DNA from: Cinclus cinclus
Taxonomy: Eukaryota; Chordata; Aves; Passeriformes; Cinclidae
Assembly: GCF_963662255.1 (NCBI RefSeq)
Contig: NC_085046.1
Coordinates: forward strand, 135,389,392-135,453,391
Reading direction: 5' to 3'
DNA: 64,000 bases
Part shown: positions 51,644 through 63,334 of the stretch, in pieces
Position numbering within the stretch: the first letter of the stretch is position 1
Layout of the letters: every line of letters begins with the position of its first letter
Translations under genes and position numbers: made by a program
Notes under the pieces: model-generated
What the model saw: only the letters and a program-made list of their open reading frames with translations
Database searches by the model: none
Told to the model about the DNA's origin: nothing

Positions 51644-52072
51644 CTAGGGAAGGGGCCCATGCCCAAGCAGGTGGGTGCCTGGAGGAAGATGTGATCCAGT
51701 GGAGATAGGGGGCCCTGGTCCCTGGCTGGAGCAGCCTGTCCCTGGAGGACTGCACCCCATGGAAGAGTGACCCACATTGCAGCAGTTTGAGTGGTTCAGC
51801 TGTCTCTGGGATGGACTCACTTGGCAGCAGTTTTGGGAGGACTGTAGCTCGTGAGATGGAGCCATGTTACAGAAGTTCATGGAGAGCTGTCTCCCGTAGG
51901 AGGGACCCCAAAGTGCAGCTGGGGAGTGACTCCTCTCCCTGAGCAGTGAGAAGAGCCACGGGTGATAAACTGACCAAAACTCCCATTCCCTGTCTCCCTC
52001 TACTAGTAGTGGGGGGGGGAGGGGGGGGGTGTAAAAAGTTTTTTTAATGTGTTTAAGGATTTTACTTCTCAT
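51644..52072 (-). other. Antisense open frame across the LTR array (not a gene)
   Basis: This is the longest open frame in the window (142 codons). It runs antisense to the repeated CCATGG/CTGCAG units of the ERVL-type LTR, and its length comes from the stop-poor GC-rich array. No domain, start context or splice evidence supports expression. Confidence 0.75.
52011..52029 (+). repeat. G9-A-G9 run
   Basis: Two runs of nine G separated by one A, inside the ERVL-type LTR, in the place where the family normally has a shorter mixed G-rich stretch. It has G-quadruplex potential on the plus strand. Confidence 0.9.
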
Positions 52073-52291
52073 TTTCCTATTCTGATCTTGTTAAAAATAC
52101 TTTCGCTTTATATCTCTAAGTTGAGCCAATTTTGCCCTCGATGGTAACTGATGAGTGTATTTGCACAGTCCTTATAAACTGTGTGTTCATGAACCCTTCC
52201 TTGTAGTTCCTCTCCTCTGTCCAGTTGCAGGGGAGGATAAGTGAGCAGCTTTTGTTGGTGCCTGGTGTCTGGCCTGTGCCAAACCATGACA

Positions 52292-52316
52292 TATGTGGAG
52301 ATAAAGAATCATTATC
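52292..52316 (+). mobile_element. CR1: Possible CR1 continuation after the LTR
   Basis: TATGTGGAGATAAAGAATC resembles 'CATGTGGAGGACAAGAAGGTGATC', the CR1 segment expected right after the 50711 break. The match is short and fades quickly, so the rest of the CR1 was deleted or has diverged. Confidence 0.4.
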
Positions 52317-55300
52317 TCTAAAAATCTTGCTTCCACAATCCTCTAACTTGAGTTTAGAATCTAAAACAGTCTCTACTGAATCAACTTTAAGCCGTCATTC
52401 TAGAGGTTTTGTGGAGAGTTTCAATCTTTTAGCCAAGATTTTTTTTTATCAGTTTCTATATTATGCTCTATTTGAATGCTTTCATAATTTTCCCTTAGAA
52501 AATTATTAGAAATTATAATTAATCAGAAGAGGAACTCTTAAATGTCTGAAGTTTGTTTTCAAAAAACTAAGTTGCAACCACAGCTGAAACTATATTTGAA
52601 GTTTAATCTGTATTTAAAACCAAAAGATGATTTAACAAGCAAAAGGTGCAGTATTGTTTCTAGAGCTTCTAATATTAAGCCCAGCAGTATTTAAGAACCA
52701 TTAAGTTCACTTAAAACTGCATGCTATTTCTTATGATCCTGTTTTCAAAGGAAACAGGGTAAATACTAATTTCCATTTTTTGCGGTTTTTGACAAGTGTG
52801 TACAGTATTTGTAATGACATAATGTGACTGTTTATCTGCACTTTGAAGAGAACAAATATTTACACTGTTTTCTGAGCATCATTTTTATTAGCAAGGTTAA
52901 TGATCTTGCTAGCTGAATAAGATCTAATGCAAATATAGCATTACAGGATTTCAATCAGGATTCACAATATCTGGCCTGAATCTAATCTTTCAAAGGATAA
53001 ATCTATGTTTTAATATATTTATTTCCATCTAGCCCAGCAATATTTTTTTAGCTTTTGGGCATTGTTGCCAAGAAAATATTAAGGAGTGAGTACAACCAAG
53101 TATTTATATTATTATCTGGAATTCTTAAAGAAAACAATAAATTTAATTTTCTGTAGAAAATGGAACACAAAGTTATTTTAATATACAAATATTTTTTATT
53201 GTTTTAAAATAAACTTGTTTATTCTCATTTACTTATTGATATTTCTTTTCTGTACATTCTAGATTAGCTGCTTGTCATAATGCAAGTGTGAAATTATTGC
53301 TGCTGGAAGTAATGGAATACCTAGTACAAAATTAAATTGAAAGAACTAAATTCATTAAAAGAATTAAATTAATTAAAATTAGAGGAGAAACAGAAATAAT
53401 AAAAATAGGAATGAGGAAAAATGCTGTGCAAATAATGATGAAGAATTGCAAATATGTACCAACACAGGGAATTAAGAAGTCTGTTCTTACATCTTACAGT
53501 AACTATGAAAAAGCTAACCAAACAAAAGCCCCAATAAACTAAACCCAACAAATACAATAAAAACATCAGAAACCTGAAGCTGTAAATTACTTGACTAATT
53601 TAGAAAGCCATTACTGTGGGGAGGCTGGGAGAGTATTTCTATCTCTCTGACTTCCAGTTCTGCAAACTCTAAGCCTACCAGTAATGACATTGTTTTAAGC
53701 ATTCTTCATTAGCTGAATATGAAGTGTGTAAAACATGTTTCACATTGTCATTATTAAAATTATTTTAATAAGTAGTTATTTTATATATTTTTAAAAACTC
53801 ATATAAAATACCTGTATGCTTATATATATAAAATATAGAAAATTATATATATTATATATAATTTCATGATTTTCATGTTGCTTTTAGTCCTCCAGGAATC
53901 AGAAGATCATACAGTAAAAATTGTGTGGCAAAAAATTTACAAGGGATTACTTGAACAATACCTGGGAATAAAAACAGTGATGAGTTTTGAAAGAAGACTA
54001 ATCTACACCTGAAGTAAAAGATACCTTGAAGATTAAAGACCATTTTCTTTCTGAAAATATACGCTCCAAAACATTTTAATGTTGCCATATTTAAGAAAAT
54101 AGACATCTCCCACGGGAAAATAGCCATATTCATGTTGATGGAGCAGAGAGTTTAACCATGTGGGTGGTGACTGCAGTTAACCACAGCTAGCAGCATAAGT
54201 GGAGATGTATTTTGATGTATATCAGGCTCTAAGAAACACCAGTGAGATTTGGTTAAACATGCAGAACTGATTTCTGGTATTCTCCATGGTGCAGTGACTT
54301 ATGTCTTATAGTACCATGAGCAAATGTTATTCGAGACCATCAGCACAAAAGTACAGCTACATGTTTTAGATCTTCTGCTTGGATGTTAGAAACAAAGAAA
54401 ATCAATTAGGTGGCAGAAGGGGTCTGTGAAGAGTATGTATAGCAGGACTCAAGGAAAACACATCTCTCAATACCAAGCTTTCTGTCTTTTTAACCTCACT
54501 GACATTATGTCCCAAGGCATCTCTCAGTACATGAGCTGAATTTGTCTATGAGATAGTAGAAGACTTGTTACAGTATGACAAGTGGATGAAAAGAAACCTT
54601 TTTCCTCCTATTTAAGGATGTCTTTCTACTGCATAAATGACATTTCTTCTTGGGAAATTTGACCGTTTACTATTACAATGAAGATCCACCTTTTGTCAGC
54701 TGGAAAATCATTTATACCACTGGCAATCAAGAATTATTGCACTGGACTCTTAGTTTGTCATCCATTTGGAAGATGGATGGCTAGGGAATCATTGGAAACT
54801 GTCCTTTGTCTACAAACCTTAACATTTTTTCCAAATAATTTGCATTGTTCTCACCTTATATTTGGGGTCATCATCACTATTTAATTAAATATATATTTTT
54901 TAGTCTGGTGGTTGCATTCATTATCTAGTGAAAAGTGGATGAACTAAAGAAAGCATTAGGTATCCATATCTTTCTATTCTTTCTCTGGATTTGATTACAC
55001 TTTTTTTTTTTTGGTTTTCTTTTTTTCTTATATAGAAACTTCTGCATGTGGCTATCAGCTTTATACTGCAAAATAAAATATCTTCTGTATGTGTTATATC
55101 AACTACCTTTGGATCACTTAGTGTGAAGTGAGTCTTGCTCCACAGACTCATTTGAGATCTCCCTTGTTCTTGTAAAATATTTAGTTAATATTTTTTCTAT
55201 AATTCAATCATTAATTTTAGGTAAAAGGAAGTGTGATAGATTAATCATGTTAAAATGAAAATATTTTGTTTGCGATGTCAGTGTTTTGAAACTTCATTGT

Positions 55301-55686
55301 TTCTAAAATATATTCTGTGAATGAGAAGACCTGGTCTTCCAGATCACTAGGTAAAGAAAAGGTTGGCTATGTTTTCTTCCATAATTTCTAGACCTGAATG
55401 GGAAGAGAAATGCAGAGAGTTTTTGCAGTGATAGAAGAGAAATAGAATATATTAAGAACATTTTCAGAAACCCTGTATAAATGAGAGCAGTATCTATGGT
55501 ACCAATAATAAAAGAAAGAATGGTGTAATTTTAGTACAATTAGAAACAATGGTCTGTGTTAATTAAATAACTAGACCCTGGAAATTTCAAAAGATTTCCA
55601 AAAATAAATGGACCGTTTCAAACATTTTTCTGTTATCATATAAAATCTCAACCACTAAAATCCTCCATCTGATGTACATCTATTTG
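52317..55686. other. Unique AT-rich noncoding DNA
   Basis: No gene seen. It includes the palindromic AT tract at 53820-53864 and a block at 52640-52990 that has the look of conserved noncoding sequence (low confidence). Frames up to 94 codons are unremarkable. Confidence 0.5.
53820..53864. repeat. AT palindrome with (TA)n
   Basis: A TA run is followed by a perfect 12-bp inverted repeat, AAATTATATATA / TATATATAATTT (53840-53864), with a single central T. It can extrude as a cruciform. Confidence 0.85.
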
Positions 55687-56012
55687 GCCTGGTTTTGGCC
55701 AGGACTCTGATATTTTTTGATTACCACCTCATGCCAATAGTGGAGGCAGGGGAAAGGGACTCTCTTCTGAGGAGAAGGGTTTTCTGACTGGTTAATAGAA
55801 GAGGTGGTGGTGAAGAGCAGATCAGTGTTTATTGTTGTAGGCTTTCAGTGGAAATAGTTTCTTTGTCTTAAACCTTTTGTATTGTTGTTGCCATTATATT
55901 ATTCTTCCTTCATTGTTAATTCCAATTGTGTTCTTATCCCAGCCTGTGATCTTGGAGGAGTGAGCAGTGGTGTGGTTTTAGTGGTAGTGCTAAACTGGAG
56001 ACTACCATTCCA
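55687..56012 (+). mobile_element. Probable LTR fragment (ERVL-like)
   Basis: GC-richer than its flanks. It opens with CTGGTTTTGGCCAGGAC and contains TTGTATTGTTGTTGCCATTAT and TTCTTATCCCAGCCTGTGATC. It then reads GAGTGAGCAGTGGTGTGGTTTTAG and CTAAACTGGAGACTACC, which resemble the U5/3' end of avian ERVL-type LTRs (...GAGTGAGCG...GGTTTTAGTT...AAACCAC...). No clear TATA or AATAAA was found, and the ends and target duplication are not defined. Confidence 0.45.
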
Positions 56013-58639
56013 GAACCAGATAATACTGCAGATTCTGTTTGTAGATCACAAATGTTATCAGTCAGGGAAATTTTAATGCCTGGGAAGAATATGGAAATAG
56101 CATTCAGTGATAAGAATATTGATCAGCCCATAGAGAATGGGGTGAAATTTTCATAGTCTATTTTTTGGGTTTATGTCTGACCTTAAGTACAGATGATTAA
56201 AGAAACACTCATGGATGATGGAACAGATAACAAAGGTTAAATTTAGTACAAAAACATTCTTAAGACTGACTCTTATTAACAGGCATATAACTTAAATGAG
56301 TTTTTTCTGGTAGCATATTCAACTTGGGAAATAAGCTAAAAAGATAGCTGCATGTAGAAATTTATCCTTTTTTAACCACTGTTTCTTCAATTACACGTAA
56401 AAATTCTATTAAAATAATATGTGTGATGCCCTAAAATCATAATTAAATATTTTTTAAATATTTCAGGAACCTTCCATAAATTCTTATGTCACTTAGATCA
56501 CAATTTGATTTATTCATTCATTTTCTTTTAAATCTTGTTTTTCAGTTTTTTAGCTTGGGATTTTTTTTTTGTTGTTGTTGTTGGTTAGTTTATTTTAGTT
56601 TCTTTTTTTCCTGTATATCAAACAATTTTACATTTGGTTATAGTTAGAACCATACTCTACTGTTTATTAATTACTTGTGGTTAGCACCAGCCAGTGATCG
56701 GCTGTAATAGTAAGCACAGGATAAACACATAGTACAAGAGATGTGAATAAATGTGACATTTATTGTGGAAATCTACATTCTTCTGATTGATTACTTTGTA
56801 ATGTGCCTTTGTTGCATTTCAAGTTGAAACATTTTCTCTAAAGACAGAGAAAATAAAGTCATGGCTTTTCTAAAACTTTAGTTTTTATGTAGCTGAAACA
56901 AACTTTTTTATACTGTGTATATGTGGATTAGTCAAAATCAAGACATTGCATTTAATATGTAATTTAGTTCAAAGCCAAATATTCTCATGTTTCATCTCAA
57001 CCTTATAGAAATCCTCCACTGAATATTTTATCAATAAGTCAAATACCAAATCCTTATTTTCATAATGATTCTATAACACTTAAGAGAATTAGAGTGTTTA
57101 TGCTATAATATTATATAAATCTGTGCCCATAAAATGATGTCTGTTCTTGGCTGTACACTGTTGGATCCTCAAAAGCTTGTTTACTGTGATGGTGGTTGGG
57201 TATGCACTGGTAATATCCTACTGGTAAGAACTGCCATATTTCAAACTTTCCTGTTTTGTTTCTACAGCCCAAGTAATTTTCTGTTATTTCCTGCTACTTT
57301 ATTGCCACTGGAATAAAAGGAATGTGAAAGCATTTATTCTGGCTGTCCCTTTTAATTTTTGTCTACATACTCATGTCTCAGAGTTTTCAGCTACTTCTTT
57401 CAGAAATTGTCTTTGTGTTTACATTTCTCTCCAGTATTGTAATTATAACATGATTATTTCATACTGGATTCAAGTACACCTTAATCATTGAATAAAGGGT
57501 TACATAACATTTTGGTAATTTATCTCCGTCTGAAGATCAACTTTTCTAGAAAATGCCCTTGGTGTTCAAATTTGGACTAAAAATTAAAGGACCATTGTTC
57601 TTCTATGCATTAAAACGTTTTGGTGATCATTCTGCTGCAGTTTCTGAAACAAAGATCTTGAATTTTTATTTTTTTTTTCTGATCTACCTTCCCTTTATCT
57701 TCTCAGGCAAACTAAATATGCTAACTGTAAGAAAAGAAGAAATAGTACTATAACTATCATAACAAAATAAAATTATTCAAAAACTTCATAAATGCAGGTA
57801 CCGACAGATTATATTTTTGGGAATGAACAAATAAGAACATGGTTCTGTTGCAATGCAACATCATCTGCAGAATCTTTTGCAATAATGAATTTATAATGAA
57901 AATGCAAACAATAAGAACTAGAGGAGGAGAAAAAGTCAATAACAGTCAGTTATTAATTCAAATCCTTCAACATGAATGCCTAGTCTGATACATAATACTA
58001 CTTTCAAAGAAATCGAGCACCAGCAACTCCATTTAAATTGTAGGTGTTCAGTAAAATGGAAGGTCAAGTTTGCTTGATACAGATTGATTTCAATATTTAA
58101 TGTAAATATGCAGCTTCTAAAACTTTAATCTAAATAGAATGTCACTGTTATAAAATGAATAAGTAGAACAAGAGGAAAATAGAGTAAGATGTATGTGTAT
58201 GAACCTGATATATAATTAATGGCCTAAAATATTTTTCTTCAACTGTCAACAATCTTCTACTATTCTTTTTTAATTAAAACTAGGAATTTTTTAGAAACGG
58301 CTTAAAAATTTCTGGGGACATTCAAGATGTAAAATCTCTGATAAAACTTCTGAGTTCTTATAGACCATGATATGAATGTGATATTTTCTTTTATTTTCTA
58401 TTATCTGTGTGAAAAGGGTGGGTTTCAGGATGTCGCCATTGCTGATGGAGTACCTGGGTATTAAGTACATGGTATTTATGGAGTTTCCTCTCTGAAAATC
58501 TGTCTTGATGATAATACATTCTACAGTCAATAAAACATTGTGTGTCTGTAAGATGGACAAGGAGTCAAGGTTACTAATTTAAATAAAGACCAGTCATGTT
58601 ATAACCAAAACTGTTATGTATTTTGTTTTTAGAAAGTCA
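56013..58639. other. Unique AT-rich noncoding DNA
   Basis: No gene or transposon recognised. Simple features are a T-run with (TTG)n near 56561-56583. Frames are short. Confidence 0.5.
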
Positions 58640-59092
58640 ATGACAGATTCCGTTAAGAATCTAATTCTTGCCCCAGAGGCTATGGTCTACTGGGCATCAG
58701 TAAGGAACAAGGAAACAACAGGCCTTTAAGGAATATCAGGGAAATGCCTGTTAACCTTCCCAAAGGAATTAGAGAACACGCCTCCCAAAAATGAAGAGGC
58801 CAACAGCCCAGCTGAAGTGCCACTACACCACTGCACATAGATGGGTAATGAATGGGACTTAGGAACCATGGTGAAATTAGAAAACTCTGATTTATTTGCT
58901 ATCATAGGCTCATGGGGGAAGGCATTACATGGCGGGAGCACTGCAATTTTAGGACCACAAGACTTCCAGAAGAGACAGCCTAGGAAGGGGGGGGTGATGT
59001 TCCTGTCTATGTTAAAGAAGGGGTAGATTGTGAAGAGCTGCCTCTGAGTAACAGCCATGAATGGGTTCAGAGCCTGGGTAAAAATCAAGCAC
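58640..59092 (+). mobile_element. CR1: CR1 LINE, ORF2 5' (endonuclease) region
   Basis: Plus-strand order: ACAGCCCAGCTGAAGTGCCACTACACCA, GCACATAGATGGGTAATGAA, then ACCACAAGACTTCCAGAAGAGACAGCCTAGGAAGG, GTTCCTGTCTATGTTAAAGAA and GAATGGGTTCAGAGCCTGGGTAAAAATCAAG. These are landmarks of the ORF2 N-terminal endonuclease region of CR1. Because most CR1 copies are 5'-truncated, a piece from this far upstream implies an originally long insertion that has lost its RT and 3' end here. Confidence 0.8.
58841..59026 (+). pseudogene. CR1 ORF2: CR1 ORF2 endonuclease N-terminal remnant
   Basis: A 61-codon open segment starts MGNEWDLGTMVKLENSDLFA, which lines up with the 'MGNKQEEL...SYDLVAITETWW' start of the apurinic-like endonuclease. 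Further on, a DFQKRQPRKGGVMFLSM stretch corresponds to 'GYKLFRRDRQGRRGGGVALYV'. The ITETWW core reads IIGSWG, so the catalytic glutamate of this EN motif is lost. In an intact CR1 this domain nicks the target DNA to prime reverse transcription. This copy is dead. Confidence 0.75.
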
Positions 59093-60862
59093 GGTAGCTA
59101 AAAACTAATGTTCCTTAGTTACAAGCTGTCTTGAAAATAAACAGATGGCAAATGATGGCAGGGGTAAAGGGACAGCAGGTTAGTGTTACTCAGTGGTGCC
59201 CAAGATGAACTCAAACTTAATTTTCTCTTCCCTTTAAAATGGTTTTGTAATGAAGAAACTATATGGAAATAATGTGAGACAAGTAGACATATGCACAATT
59301 TTTCCACATTTTTGAGAGAAAGTATAAACACTAATATGAGTTCGGAGTATTATTAGGAATTTGTTGGTTATGCTGGGTTTGCTTCAGTTTGGTTTCTAAT
59401 GAGTTAATTAAGTAGGTTATTAATTTTTAAAAGAAACCGAAAGAAAAAAATAGTTTTTAGAAACAGAAGGCTACATGCTTATATAAATTGCTTTGAATTT
59501 TCTGACAATGAGTTTTCAGTCAAAAATGTTAATAGTATTGTTATTCTTAGTTCATGAAAGCAGAAGAAGTGGGTGTTGAGGGTTAATTATTATTTTTTTT
59601 GATGCTTGAATGATGATATTCTTAATAGGAAAAAAATACCATAGAAGAAAACAGAAAAAGATAAATTGCATAATTTTGAGAAAACATAACTTTCCAAACT
59701 AAGTTTAGTCTCATGTTTATAAAACAATATACCTAAAATATTAACTTAAACTAAATTCTTAAAAGAAAGAGTAGGTGTCTGTGTTTGAAAGAGTGTTTCC
59801 TGCATAGATGAGGAGAGAATAATTTCTACACACAAATGCAGAGTTTGCTTTTCTGAATGACTTGTAATAAATTCTGCAATATAAATTGTAAATAGTCTAG
59901 TCATTCCATTTTTTTTCATTCTATTTTTACCAGAGAATGGCATTTCACAATTTTCAAACTATAACTTCATTTTGAATATAATGTGAGCTTCTGATGCAAC
60001 ACACTTCTGGAGGTTGGTCACGTTATAAGTGATAGAAACTATAACACAATAGGGTAGCTGCCCTTCAGCTGTCTATAAGTACAATGATGATTTATTCAAG
60101 GAATTATAAAAATTAACGGTTTGCAACCTGTTGTTCTTTTCCCCTTGTATGTTATTCAATTTTCTGTTTATTTGAACAAACTTGATTTACTTTGAGAGGC
60201 TTTAATTTATCTCAGAATTGAAACAGAAAATTAAGAGGAAGCAAAGTTAAAAAGCATGATGTTTTTAGCTAAGTGTTAAAAAAAAAGGTTGATTTATGGC
60301 CTCTGACATGTAAATTATTTCACTCTCTTTTAATTCTCACCATTTGCCCATGTTTTTAATTTTGAAGTGAGTTTCTCTTACTGTGTGGAGCAGAATACTA
60401 TAACATGATAGGTATCACATTTTTTGTCATCCAGAAATTAGTTTTAAAACAAAAAAAAAAGCATCAACTAGAAAGAAGAATTAAATATGAGACATAAAAT
60501 TACATAGCATCCTCTATCTATTCTCATTCTGTTAAACAGAGAAGATTAAAACTTGGCTGAAGATTGGCTGTGAAGGCACCTCATTTAATAGGTGTCTTAT
60601 TTATAATTTTCTTTTTTAAGGGAAAACAGAGAATAAGAAAGTAGTTATAACCTCAATGTGTGGCAAAAGTTTACCAGTACTGAATTATATTAGTATGCAA
60701 AGAGAAAGCACAAATAGAGTGAGAAATCAAGTTTGCAAGAAACCTAAACATCCCCAAACATTTTGTAGGTGATGTAGGTTTTATTGACCCTGCCTGAGCA
60801 GAAGAGTGTTTTAAATGGTTGTCCATTACTGTCCAACTCCTTTTTTCCTTTTTATGAGCAAC
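59093..60862. other. Unique AT-rich noncoding DNA
   Basis: No gene or repeat recognised; frames are at most 80 codons. Confidence 0.5.
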
Positions 60863-61437
60863 TATCCTGGTTTTGTCTGGGATAGAGTTGGTTTTCTTCT
60901 TAGTAGCTGGCACAGTGCTGTGTTTCAGATTTAGTTATGAGATAACACAATGATTCAGTTGTTCCTAAGCAGTGTTTGCCCTGAATCAAGGATGCTTCAG
61001 TGTCTCATGCTCTGCTGCTGTGAAGATGCAGAAGAAGAGAGGTTGTGGCATGGCTGGATCAGCTGAAGTAAACAGGCCAAAGGGATGTTCCTCACAGTGG
61101 ACTTCATGCCCAGTACATAAACTGGGGGTGTTTGGGAGGGGCTAAATACTGCCTGGGGATAGGATGGGCATCTGTCAACAGGTGATGAGCAATTGCTTCA
61201 GGCATCATTAGTTTCTCTTGTGTTTTGTCCCTTACTCTTATTCGTTATTTGTTATATTTATTATTCTTAGTTGTAGTATTATTGTAGTTAGTTTTCTTTG
61301 GATTACTAAACTGCTCTCATCTCAACCCACAAGTTTTACTTTCTTTTCAATTCCTCTCCTCATCCCACATGGGGTGTGGAGAGCACTGCATGGGCAGTTG
61401 CAAGGTACTGAGTTCCTGACTAGGATTCAACCACAAC
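60863..61437 (+). mobile_element. ERVL-type solo LTR
   Basis: Begins TATCCTGGTTTTGTCTGGGATAGAG (the terminal TG is mutated to TA). It continues with GTAGCTGGCACAGTGCTGTG, TTCCTAAGCAGTGTTTG, CAGCTGAAGTAAACAGGCCAAAGGGATGTTCC, a TATA-like TACATAAA at 61114-61121, CATCTCAACCCACAAGTTTTACTT and a terminal ...GATTCAACCACAAC. This order matches, from memory, the most common avian ERVL-type LTR, at about 575 bp. The polyadenylation signal equivalent reads ACTAAAC, so it is degraded. No internal retroviral sequence adjoins it, so it is a solo LTR. A target duplication is not certain (GCAAC before, ACAAC at the end). Confidence 0.9.
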
Positions 61438-62623
61438 TGGAACATAAAATTGAGAAATATTAAAACTGTAATGGCACTAGAAAATATCAGTATTATCACT
61501 GATGCATTTGATAGACTGAGAATATTATTACAGTTGGTTGAGATATGAGTTTAAAGAAGGTATGAAAAGAGATTTAATAGCCCATGATATATTTTAAACC
61601 AAACTTTTCAATGACTTCAAATAACTAAGAAGTGTGTTTCAATGGAAAAAAAGAGAATACGTGTATATATATCCTTATACATTATTAACTATTTTAACAG
61701 AAACTGAAACAATATTATTACTCTTTTATTACAAAGACAGAAGAAGGTCATACAGCTGAAAGCTAAAATAATTTTCCTTTCTATATCAGCATTACTTTGA
61801 AAATCTATCTGGATTCAGAAACGTGCACACTCTTTGCCTAAATGACATAACTGGTACATTTTGGAAATAATAATGAGGTTACAAAAAAAAAAAAAAAAGT
61901 AGAAGGGGAATAATCCCCAAAATTTATAGTCTGGCCATCGAATGTTTTCTTTATATTTTGTCAAGAACAAACTTATGTGCTCATGATCTTCAAACAGAAC
62001 TATTTGCTTTCTTTGGCCCTGAAATACAGTGCTTTGGTACAGTAGTCTATTTGGTGTCAGAAATGTCTTTCCAAATCCTGCCTCCACAGCATGTGCTTTA
62101 CCAGGCAGTTTATCATTTCCCACAGTTAATCAATCTTCTAGAAACAATGTAGCTATGAACACTCCCCAGGAACTTTATAGGTATTATTCTCACATGTTGA
62201 ACTTGTTTGCCATTGTTCTTCCTGCCCACTGTGCCTGATGTGCTGAAGTTATTTCAGTCTTGTCCCTGGGAGTCAACAGATGATCCGAAAAAAAACGAGT
62301 AAACTGAACAGCTCAGAAAATTTTATTTCTTGAAGTTCCAGGAAAGATTGCAGGTAGTTTAAAAAAAGAATGCTTGCTTTTGATTTTTTTGGCAACTTCA
62401 ACAATTGAACTCAATTCCTTATTTCCAGGCAACAGTCTAATTTGTTTCTTTACCTTATAATAAAATGCAGTCTTGGTGCTTTACATGAAATAACTTCCTT
62501 GGTATGTTTGGTTTTACCAGTTATCTTGGAGGCATGTTGGTAGAATCCCAGAAAATTAGGGGTTAATTTGTCTCAATAGCCAGATGATTGTAAATCTAAT
62601 CAAGGACAGTTATAGTAGATAAG
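61438..62623. other. Unique AT-rich noncoding DNA
   Basis: No gene recognised. An A17 run lies at 61882-61898. The 102-codon minus-strand frame (61815-62123) includes the poly(T)-encoded phenylalanine run and is not convincing. Confidence 0.5.
61882..61898. repeat. Poly(A) run, 16-17 bases
   Basis: Homopolymer A; no retrotransposon body recognised. Confidence 0.85.
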
Positions 62624-62694
62624 AGTTGTTGTTAATTGTTTGTTGTTAATAGTTGTTGTTAATAATTATTGTTAATAATGTTTGTTGGTATTAA
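62624..62694. repeat. (GTTGTTAAT)n-like degenerate tract
   Basis: About six degenerate repeats of GTTGTTAAT / TTGTTAATAAT. Imperfect spacing suggests an ageing minisatellite or slippage tract. Confidence 0.75.
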
Positions 62695-62799
62695 TATGCC
62701 ATGAGGAAAAAACAGAGTTTGGATTAGAGGCAGAGGCCAGGTGGATGTACAGAAGCACTTCTGTGGGACAAACATCCTTGTTCAGGTCCACAGGGACAC

Positions 62800-62926
62800 A
62801 GCAAAAAAACCACAAAAAACAAACAAACAAACAAACAAATAAAACAACAAAAAACCAAACAAACAAAAAAATCAAAATGAAAACCAAAACAAAAAAAAAA
62901 AAAAACCAAAAAAAAACCAACCCACA
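62800..62926. repeat. A-rich (CAAA)n tract
   Basis: Contains (CAAA)5 at about 62817-62838 and long A runs, almost free of G and T. The phenylalanine- and lysine/asparagine-rich open frames on both strands here come from this composition. Confidence 0.9.
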
Positions 62927-63136
62927 ACAGCAGGAATGAGGCCAAGAAGCATTCATGGACTGCAGAGAGGGATCAAGGCTACGTACAACCCCTGAAACCT
63001 TCTGACCTCTTTCCAGAATGGACTAAGCACAATAACTAATTTTCATAGAAAATGAGGAATGTATCCTCAGGATGGAGAAACCTATTGATAAGAAAGTATC
63101 CATCCCTAACAGCAGGATCAGTGCTGGTATCAGGAC

Positions 63137-63334
63137 CCTTCCTTCCTTCCTTCCTTCCTTCCTTCCTTCCTTCCTTCCTTCCTTCCTTCCTTCCTTCCTT
63201 CCTTCCTTCCTTCCTTCCTTCCTTCCTTCCTTCCTTCCTTCCTTCCTTCCTTCCTTCCTTCCTTCCTTCCTTCCTTCCTTCCTTCCTTCCTTCCTTCCTT
63301 CCTTCCTTCCTTCCTTCCTTCCTTCCTTCCTTCC
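63137..63334. repeat. (CCTT)n microsatellite, 198 bp, uninterrupted
   Basis: About 49.5 perfect CCTT units with no interruption, flanked by unique sequence. The KEGR / SFLP repeat open frames on both strands are artefacts of it. A tract this long and pure is expected to vary strongly in length between individuals, and its assembled length may itself be an underestimate. Confidence 0.98.

Larger units (their letters stand above)
50712..52291 (+). mobile_element. ERVL-type solo LTR, itself interrupted by a second LTR
   Basis: Starts TGTGCTGGTTTTTTACAGC, followed by GGGGGGTTGGTAGC, GTGGCTTCTGTGAGAAG, GCTGGCCAAGGC and ACATATTTGAGGAG. After the nested insert (50990-51495) it resumes with TGTTAGTGCAGAAGG, GCACTCCAGGTGCC and an array of CTGCAGCCC/CACCCCATGG/TCTCCCGTAGGAGGG units. 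It then runs through CCAAAACTCCCATTCCC, a G9-A-G9 run and TTCTCATTTTCCTATTCTGAT to a 3' end at ...CAAACCATGACA (52291). From memory this is an abundant avian ERVL-type LTR. The uninterrupted length would be ~1,075 bp. No internal retroviral genes are present. No convincing target duplication was found, but CR1 sequence on both sides shows the insertion point. Confidence 0.85.

Noticed and set aside
51644..52072. 142-codon open frame on the minus strand as a gene
   Set aside because: It is antisense to the GC-rich repeated units of an ERVL-type LTR; stop-poor repeats explain its length and no domain is visible.
58726..59088. 120-codon minus-strand frame
   Set aside because: It is antisense to the CR1 endonuclease region, whose sense strand has recognisable motifs.
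62672..62956. Phenylalanine/valine-rich frame resembling a membrane protein
   Set aside because: It is encoded by the complement of an A-rich (CAAA)n tract; low complexity only.
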